The position numbers were made by a program, and so were the translations under genes. A DNA stretch of 5,334 nucleotides from Parachlamydiales bacterium (GTDB taxonomy: Bacteria; Chlamydiota; Chlamydiia; Chlamydiales; Rhabdochlamydiaceae). Position 1 is the stretch's first letter. Each line of letters opens with the position of its first letter. The DNA lies in assembly GCA_020050965.1 (NCBI GenBank), contig JAGVJV010000297.1, forward strand, positions 1 to 5,334, read 5' to 3'. The notes below the pieces were generated by a model, which saw nothing but the letters and a program-made list of their open reading frames with translations, did no database searches and had not been told where the DNA came from. Below, in pieces: positions 1 through 4,371 of this stretch.

Positions 1-918
1 GACCTCTGGTTCATCGAGAATAACCAAATGGCCGCTCTGCTCAGCAATCCTGAGTTCTGAGCGGTTGGATTCCTGGAGCAGTCTCTTTTGCTCAGTCAGA
101 CTCTTTGCATACAGCTTCTGATTTTCCTCTTTTGAGATCCCTGGCCTAAGCAACTTCTCTGGGCCTCTGGGAATCACAATGATCGGCTTATCTCCCAAGT
201 GCTTTCTTTTCTGCTGAAGCTTTTTGTAATTTGCTAAGCAGCTATCCCATTCATCTAAAAGCGTTGCGAAAGCTTTAGGTTTTGCATGGTGGGCAGCAAG
301 ATAAGTTTTCTGCATAGTCGAGGTCCACTTTGGATTTGCGGAATAGGTATGCATCGTTTTCATCAGTCCACGCAAAGCTCCAAAATAGGTCAAATAGGAA
401 AATGCCCATGCAGCTATTCGAAAGATCCGAGAAAACTGTGGTGGATCATCTTCATGGGGCGTATCAATGAGAACAATCCCAGCCACCTCGGTAGGATGTT
501 CAGTATGAAAATACCGCACAATTGGTCCGCCTAGGGAATGCCCCACAAAAATATAAGGAGGCTTTACTCCCATCTCTTCTAAAACCTTTTTAAGCTCTCT
601 GCCCATTTGTTCAAAGGTGCGAGGGCAAGGACCGCGATCACTCCAACCATAGCCTGCCCGATCATAGGAAATCACTTGAGTCGTTTTTGCAATTGCAGGC
701 TGAACCAATTGCCAATCCATTGAAGAGCCCCAAATGCCCGACTCCAAGATAACCGTAGGCACACCCTCTTTTGGCTCTCCTTGACAATTTACATGCAGCC
801 GATGTCCGCCCACATCGATCAATCTTCCCGGAGGGGGATATTCCCTTTCATCCTTTACAGCTGCGAAATATTGATAGGCAAGGCCCGCGAGGGGCACTAG
901 CGCACACGCATACATCAT
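1..918 (-). CDS. Alpha/beta hydrolase, C-terminus cut by window edge
   Basis: A predicted serine hydrolase of the alpha/beta-hydrolase fold, 306 codons visible with no stop before the left edge. Seen directly: a short hydrophobic N-terminus (residues 4-20) that could be a signal anchor; the PPPGRLIDVGGHRLHVNCQG entry typical of membrane-anchored hydrolases of this group; an oxyanion-region LESGIWGSS (59-66); YDRAGYGWSD (85-94); the nucleophile elbow GHSLGG with Ser128; IDTPHED (151-157), whose Asp152 is a candidate acid; and a C-terminal SGHLVILDEPE with probable catalytic His297. Only a short C-terminal piece should be missing. The start is bounded by an in-frame TAG seven codons upstream. 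ATGs at 918 and 915 are both possible, and GGAGG at 923-927 lies 4 or 7 nt before them. The start overlaps the merR stop, so the two genes are very likely co-transcribed and translationally coupled. The substrate cannot be read from the sequence: esterase, lipase and haloperoxidase-like activities all remain possible. Confidence 0.9.
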   Translation of the reverse strand, partial: MMYACALVPLAGLAYQYFAAVKDEREYPPPGRLIDVGGHRLHVNCQGEPKEGVPTVILESGIWGSSMDWQLVQPAIAKTTQVISYDRAGYGWSDRGPCPRTFEQMGRELKKVLEEMGVKPPYIFVGHSLGGPIVRYFHTEHPTEVAGIVLIDTPHEDDPPQFSRIFRIAAWAFSYLTYFGALRGLMKTMHTYSANPKWTSTMQKTYLAAHHAKPKAFATLLDEWDSCLANYKKLQQKRKHLGDKPIIVIPRGPEKLLRPGISKEENQKLYAKSLTEQKRLLQESNRSELRIAEQSGHLVILDEPEV

Positions 919-1646
919 AAATCCTCCGCAAATTCTCTAATCGCTTGAGCAATAAATTCAGGCATCTGAGGGTGGAACTTTTTATAGGCCTCACGGAGCT
1001 CGCTATCCACAATGAATTTTCCATGCTGGATATAGGTCTCTTTAGTTGGAGTCCAGAACTGCTGCAACCATTGGTAATGGCGACGAATCACATCCTCTTT
1101 CTTCTTCATCAATTCGGCGAGATCCAAACAGATCTTCTCAAATTCATTTTCAGACTGCTGCCAATCTGACTTATTCCAATTTTTTACATTCTCTTTAGAT
1201 TCCTCAATGTGAGTTTTTGCCTTTTCCCCAAAATACTCCATCACTTGCCTCTCATATTCAGCCTGTTTTTCCTGATTAAATCCGTGGTACATCTCCTCCT
1301 CCTTCATTTTCTTTTTTCCTCCCAAATGGCCAATCGTCCGATCAATCGTGTGAATAAGCTCCCCCATCCGCTCAATCTCGGAATGCAAAACCTTTTTTTG
1401 AGCATGGAGAGCAGCCATCTTGTCAAAATCGCCCTTCCTTAAAATCTGCGCTATTTTCTTTAACTCGAACCCAAGCTCTCTAAAAAAGAGGATCTGCTGC
1501 AACTGAAGCAGCTCCTTTTCCCTGTAATAGCGATAGCCATTCGGTTTGATGTAAGAAGGCTGCAGCAAGCCTATTTCATCGTAATAATGGAGGGTCCTGA
1601 CGCTAACACCCGATATTTTCGCTAATTTTTTAACTGTATAATCCAT
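915..1646 (-). CDS. MerR-family regulator with TipAS-type ligand-binding domain
   Basis: A 243-aa transcription activator of the MerR family. Residues 1-70 form the winged helix-turn-helix, with the signature VSVRTLHYYDEIGLLQPS (residues 14-31), the wing NGYRYY (36-41) and ILFFRELGF (52-60). Residues about 75-110 form the dimerising helix. A Lys/Glu-rich hinge (111-118) leads into a C-terminal domain (119-243) that resembles TipAS: YHGF at its start, NKSDWQQSENEFEKI, and RRHYQWLQQFW near 188-198. In Streptomyces, TipAL activates its promoter on binding thiopeptide antibiotics, and related regulators (Bacillus Mta) control multidrug responses. Length matches that family (about 250 aa). The start is the canonical MerR start (MDYTVKKLAK). 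It has no Shine-Dalgarno sequence and sits a few bases after the predicted transcription start. The ligand is unknown. Targets are probably its own promoter and the downstream hydrolase. Two internal start sites could yield a ligand domain alone. Confidence 0.93.
   Translation of the reverse strand: MDYTVKKLAKISGVSVRTLHYYDEIGLLQPSYIKPNGYRYYREKELLQLQQILFFRELGFELKKIAQILRKGDFDKMAALHAQKKVLHSEIERMGELIHTIDRTIGHLGGKKKMKEEEMYHGFNQEKQAEYERQVMEYFGEKAKTHIEESKENVKNWNKSDWQQSENEFEKICLDLAELMKKKEDVIRRHYQWLQQFWTPTKETYIQHGKFIVDSELREAYKKFHPQMPEFIAQAIREFAEDL
923..927 (-). promoter_or_regulatory. Ribosome-binding site of the hydrolase, inside the merR 3' end
   Basis: The minus strand reads GGAGG here, inside the last codons of the MerR gene. 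It is 4 nt before the ATG at 918 and 7 nt before the ATG at 915. The second spacing is closer to the usual optimum, so initiation may favour the second of the two adjacent ATGs. The merR stop TGA (917-915) overlaps both candidates, which suits termination-reinitiation coupling. Confidence 0.75.
1293..1323 (-). promoter_or_regulatory. Tandem internal ribosome-binding sites before the TipAS-like domain
   Basis: On the minus strand GGGAGG (1323-1318) lies 10 nt before the codon for Met114 (1307-1305), and AAGGAGG (1304-1298) lies 5 nt before the codon for Met119 (1292-1290). Both ATGs are in frame with merR, and initiation there would give 130- or 125-aa proteins made essentially of the TipAS-like ligand domain. 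Streptomyces tipA is known to make TipAS from an internal in-frame start, which is the model for this reading. Caution: the hinge is Lys/Glu-rich and GAG is the commoner Glu codon in this gene, so purine-rich sequence could arise by composition alone. Confidence 0.5.
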
Positions 1647-1655
1647 AATGCTACT

Positions 1656-1686
1656 ATTATAAACTATTACGTAGCGTTAGAGTCAA
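1656..1686 (-). promoter_or_regulatory. merR operon promoter with 19-bp spacer and operator dyad
   Basis: On the minus strand TTGACT (1686-1681) and TATAAT (1661-1656) are near-consensus -35 and -10 hexamers separated by exactly 19 bp. Overlong 19-20 bp spacers are the hallmark of promoters that MerR-family activators remodel. The spacer contains an imperfect dyad at 1662-1678, with outer arms AAC and GTT plus an inner T/A pair, as expected for the operator. Predicted transcription start is about 1651-1649, leaving a leader of only a few bases before the ATG at 1646. Inference: the regulator binds here and autoregulates merR and the hydrolase. Confidence 0.75.
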
Positions 1687-1792
1687 CAGTTGATTTTTTA
1701 AAAGATTTTTTATTTAAAAACAAGCTCATCTTCTTCCCTAACAATTCTTTACAAAAAGTGGTGGAAAATTCGGCCGCTTGGTACCATTGCAT
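1667..1792 (-). CDS. Possible small ORF (41 aa), unrecognised
   Basis: An open frame of 41 codons from ATG at 1792 to TAA at 1669-1667. A GAGG motif (minus strand, 1804-1801) lies 8 nt upstream, at the outer tip of the left arm of the inverted repeat. A second in-frame ATG at 1810 would give 47 aa, and the frame stays open back to the centre of the repeat. The peptide is lysine-rich towards the end (LNKKSFKKS) with no recognised motif or clear membrane segment. Its stop falls inside the merR promoter, so if it is transcribed it would feed into merR. It may be a genuine small protein, the decayed end of a mobile element, or a chance frame. The evidence is only the ribosome-binding site and the open frame. 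Confidence 0.2.
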   Translation of the reverse strand: MQWYQAAEFSTTFCKELLGKKMSLFLNKKSFKKSTVDSNAT

Positions 1793-1798
1793 TCTTCG
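1687..1798. other. AT-rich intergenic tract, probable location of yidC promoter
   Basis: Between the merR -35 box and the inverted repeat lies about 110 bp, beginning with a strongly AT-rich stretch (1690-1720, mostly T and A runs) that could act as an UP-like element for either direction. Transcription of yidC probably starts here or inside the repeat, but no convincing pair of hexamers is visible on the + strand. The best is TTGATT (1690-1695) with TATTTA (1711-1716) at only 15 bp, which is not enough to call. Confidence 0.3.
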
Positions 1799-1966
1799 GA
1801 CCTCTTGCATAACTTCGGTTCGTCGATTTTCGGGATTATTTTGGCCGATTTTCGATTCAAATTGCAGGGGTCATATGCAGGTACCCGATATTACCCCTGC
1901 AATTTGAATTGAAAATCGGCTCAAAAGAACCCGAAAATCGACAGAGCCAAAGTTTTGCAAGAGGTC
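1799..1966. repeat. Long imperfect inverted repeat (two ~73-bp arms, 21-nt centre)
   Basis: The left arm 1799-1871 and the right arm 1893-1966 are reverse complements at roughly 85-90% identity with a few mismatches and small indels. The innermost 17 bp (1855-1871 against 1893-1909) and a central 13-bp block (GTCGATTTTCGGG at 1822-1834) are perfect. The centre 1872-1892 holds two small palindromes, CATATG and GGTACC. Each arm also contains CGATTTTC twice (or its complement). As RNA it would form a very long hairpin in the yidC leader, ending at the yidC ribosome-binding site. Alternatives are a palindromic MITE-like element, an inverted duplication of a leader, or a regulatory structure. A simple terminator is unlikely, because the flanking genes diverge and there is no following T-tract in either direction. 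Confidence 0.9.
1959..1964 (+). promoter_or_regulatory. yidC ribosome-binding site at the tip of the repeat arm
   Basis: AAGAGG lies 4 nt before the ATG at 1969. It decides the yidC start in favour of that ATG over the in-frame TTG at 1909. The same bases are the outer end of the right arm of the inverted repeat and pair with the CCTCTT at 1801-1806, so the site would be buried if the full hairpin formed in the mRNA. Confidence 0.7.
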
Positions 1967-1968
1967 TA

Positions 1969-4368
1969 ATGGATAAACGTACACTTATTTTTCTAGTCGG
2001 AATGACTGTCATATTCTTCGTGATGCACCAAATGTTTGACTTTGGTATTGGATCGAAAACACCCCCATTCAACCAGCCGATCACGAAGGTCGTTGTGTCG
2101 GGAGAGGGAGCTCCTTCGAGCCCATTGAGCGCGGCGGAAGAGAAGGCGCTGGGGGTCGCGGTTCTTTATAGCGACTATGAGATGACCAAATTCTTCACGA
2201 AGGGAATTAGACAACGGGACGTTTTCATCGCTGTTTCGACTACGCTCAATTTGCCTGAAGTCGCTTATATTAAAAGCGGCGAGGGCACACCGGTTGCAGA
2301 TCGCTTTCAGTTGTCCGTCAGGCCAGAACAGATCGGCGATCCTATTCTTTATTCGACATTCCCTCTTGCAAAATTAGAGACTCCTTGGGTTCCAGAAAAT
2401 AAAACCTATGACATCACTGCCATCTATTTTGAAGGAAAAAACGTCTATACTATTCCTGGGCAAACGGAAGGGATCACCCAAGTCACCTTTGAGCAGGCTC
2501 CACCTAAAAATGCGCTGCTTCTATTCGATTTTCAGGGCAGCTCTAACCCTTACGGATTTTATGTCGCAGGCAGCGATCACATCAATTATCTTCAATATTA
2601 TAAGCCGTTCCAAAACACCGATGTCTTCACCTACCCTGAGATCTCTGGCGCTGGTTTCCATTATCGGCATCAGGATGTCTATGTGCTAGAAAATGACTAC
2701 ATGCAGGTGGTCTTCTCGCTTATTAATGGCTCTGTTTCTGAAATCAATTTACCATTCCATTCGGAGCAAAATCCTCGTAGCGTCGTTAGGGAAATTGGGA
2801 TCGACAGGACGATGCAGAAAGACTATCCCGATTATGATCGGTTTCCACAAAATCCCTATTTCATCGCCGATGGAAAGGGTGGAAAAACCCAAGTCAATCC
2901 GAAGGAAGGGGGCTATTACCCTCTGCTGAGACGGGGAATTATTAGCACAGATCCTGATACGCTAACCACTATCAAGCCCTATTATTATGCTTTCAATATC
3001 ACTGAAAAAGATCTGCCGCCCGAACCAAAAAATTACACGGTGAAACGGTTTGAAAAAAATCTGATCGAGTTCGAGCTGATCGAACAAAATAGAAAGATCA
3101 CAAAGACTTTTAAACTTCCCGATGTGCCCGAGGAATTTCCTTACACCCTAGATTTGACTGTCAAGGTGGAAGGCGATGCACGCAATCTAGAAATTGGGCT
3201 GGGCGTTCCAGAGGTGGAACTCATTTCAGGGAGCTTCACTCCGACTTTAAAATACCGAGCCTATCGCAATGGCAAACCGATTGTCGAAGATATTAAGATC
3301 CCCAAAGATCAGGTGAATTTTTCACACGTAAGCGCGGATTGGTATGCTAACGGAAACGGCTTCTTCGGGGTCATCCTGAATCCGACTCAAAAAAGCCCCT
3401 CTGGGCTCGATGTTGTGGCCAACTCAGGTGAGCTGGTCCCCTCACGCCTTTCGATTATCGATGCGCAATATCAGCGCTATCCTGTCGATAAATTTCCTGG
3501 ATATGTGATGCAGGCGCCCCTGCTGTCCAAGCCAGCCACCTCCCATTTCCGGATTTATGCCGGCCCCTTTGATGAGAAGACGATGCGCCAAGTCGATTTG
3601 GCCTTCACCGACCCGATGACAGGACAAAATCCCGATTTCGTAGCGGCCAAGAGCCCTCATGGCTGGTTTGCCTTTATTTCGCAGCCCTTTGCTAAATTCC
3701 TCTATATTATCCTCAACTTCTTCCACAGGATCACCTCCTCTTGGGGAATTTCAATTATTTTGCTCACAGTTGTTCTTAGGGTCATGCTCTATCCCCTCAA
3801 CAACTGGTCGATGAAGTCGACTGCAAAACTGCAAAAAATTGGCCCTAAAGTGCAGGCGATCCAAGAAAAATATAAGAAGGATCCTAACCGTGCACGTACG
3901 GAGATCATGAATATCTATCGGGAAGAAGGGGCCAATCCTGTTGGCGGTTGCCTTCCACTACTGATTCAGCTCCCTTTCCTCTTTGGTATGTTTGACCTGC
4001 TGAAGACCTCTTTTGAATTGCGCGGGGCCTCCTTTATTCCTGGTTGGATCGACAACCTGAGTGCTCCGGACGTGATTTTCAGCTGGGCTTACCCTCTCCC
4101 CTTAATTGGAACAAACTTCCACCTCCTTCCGATTTTCCTGGGTGTGATCATGTTCTTCCAACAAAGGATGATGGCCCCAGCATCTGGCGCAGTTCCGACA
4201 GATCAGCAAAGACAGCAGCGGTTCATGGGCAATATCATGACGGTGGTTTTCACTGTCCTGTTCTACAACTTCCCCTCTGGACTAAACATTTACTGGATCT
4301 CTTCGATGCTCCTTGGTATTCTCCAGCAATGGTGGGTCAATAAGCAGCTCCTTGCCAAAGGAAAGTAG
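1969..4368 (+). CDS. yidC: Membrane protein insertase YidC (large chlamydial-type)
   Basis: A YidC/Oxa1/Alb3-family insertase of 799 aa. It inserts and folds inner-membrane proteins, alone or with the Sec translocon. Visible order: an N-terminal transmembrane helix (about 4-22, after MDKR); a very long periplasmic region (about 25-560), in which the usual P1 beta-domain seems to begin only near YVLENDYMQVVFSLINGSVSE (238-258); an amphipathic helix (about 565-585); then the conserved five-helix core. TM2 carries the hydrophilic-groove arginine R604 in LTVVLRVMLYPL. The cytoplasmic hairpin is 610-655 (KLQKIGPKVQAIQEKYKKD), followed by NPVGGCLPLLIQLPFLFGMF (656-675), TM4 near 713-730, FYNFPSGLNIYW (765-776) and a short KQLLAKGK end without a long basic tail. 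I chose ATG 1969 because it has a ribosome-binding site and gives the normal short N-terminus. The 20 extra codons from TTG 1909 are repeat sequence. It is followed after 3 bp by dnaA. Confidence 0.97.
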   Translation: MDKRTLIFLVGMTVIFFVMHQMFDFGIGSKTPPFNQPITKVVVSGEGAPSSPLSAAEEKALGVAVLYSDYEMTKFFTKGIRQRDVFIAVSTTLNLPEVAYIKSGEGTPVADRFQLSVRPEQIGDPILYSTFPLAKLETPWVPENKTYDITAIYFEGKNVYTIPGQTEGITQVTFEQAPPKNALLLFDFQGSSNPYGFYVAGSDHINYLQYYKPFQNTDVFTYPEISGAGFHYRHQDVYVLENDYMQVVFSLINGSVSEINLPFHSEQNPRSVVREIGIDRTMQKDYPDYDRFPQNPYFIADGKGGKTQVNPKEGGYYPLLRRGIISTDPDTLTTIKPYYYAFNITEKDLPPEPKNYTVKRFEKNLIEFELIEQNRKITKTFKLPDVPEEFPYTLDLTVKVEGDARNLEIGLGVPEVELISGSFTPTLKYRAYRNGKPIVEDIKIPKDQVNFSHVSADWYANGNGFFGVILNPTQKSPSGLDVVANSGELVPSRLSIIDAQYQRYPVDKFPGYVMQAPLLSKPATSHFRIYAGPFDEKTMRQVDLAFTDPMTGQNPDFVAAKSPHGWFAFISQPFAKFLYIILNFFHRITSSWGISIILLTVVLRVMLYPLNNWSMKSTAKLQKIGPKVQAIQEKYKKDPNRARTEIMNIYREEGANPVGGCLPLLIQLPFLFGMFDLLKTSFELRGASFIPGWIDNLSAPDVIFSWAYPLPLIGTNFHLLPIFLGVIMFFQQRMMAPASGAVPTDQQRQQRFMGNIMTVVFTVLFYNFPSGLNIYWISSMLLGILQQWWVNKQLLAKGK
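4357..4362 (+). promoter_or_regulatory. dnaA ribosome-binding site within the yidC 3' end
   Basis: AAAGGA lies inside the final yidC codons, 9 nt before the dnaA ATG at 4372. Only 3 bp separate the yidC TAG from that ATG, so translation of the two genes is probably coupled and no promoter fits between them. Confidence 0.65.
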
Positions 4369-4371
4369 ACG

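Noticed and set aside
286..534. 82-codon + strand ORF antisense to the hydrolase
   Set aside because: It lies fully within the hydrolase coding region, which has a complete family motif set on the other strand. Its translation shows no recognisable domain.
1690..1716. Possible yidC promoter TTGATT / TATTTA on the + strand
   Set aside because: The spacer is only 15 bp and the stretch is so AT-rich that such matches are expected by chance.
1780..1885. Two GGTACC sites exactly 100 bp apart (1780 and 1880)
   Set aside because: The bases around them do not match, so this looks like coincidence rather than a direct repeat or target-site duplication.
1799..1966. Inverted repeat as a transcription terminator
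   Set aside because: Both flanking genes point away from it, so there is no upstream gene to terminate, and no T-tract follows either end. It is also far longer than an intrinsic terminator.
1909..1968. 20-codon N-terminal extension of YidC from a TTG start
   Set aside because: It is encoded entirely by the right arm of the inverted repeat and has no ribosome-binding site of its own. The ATG at 1969 gives a normal YidC N-terminus with AAGAGG upstream.
1790..1975. Target-site duplication flanking the palindrome
   Set aside because: I compared the bases just outside each arm (before 1798 and after 1967) and saw no convincing direct repeat, so insertion by transposition cannot be claimed from this window.
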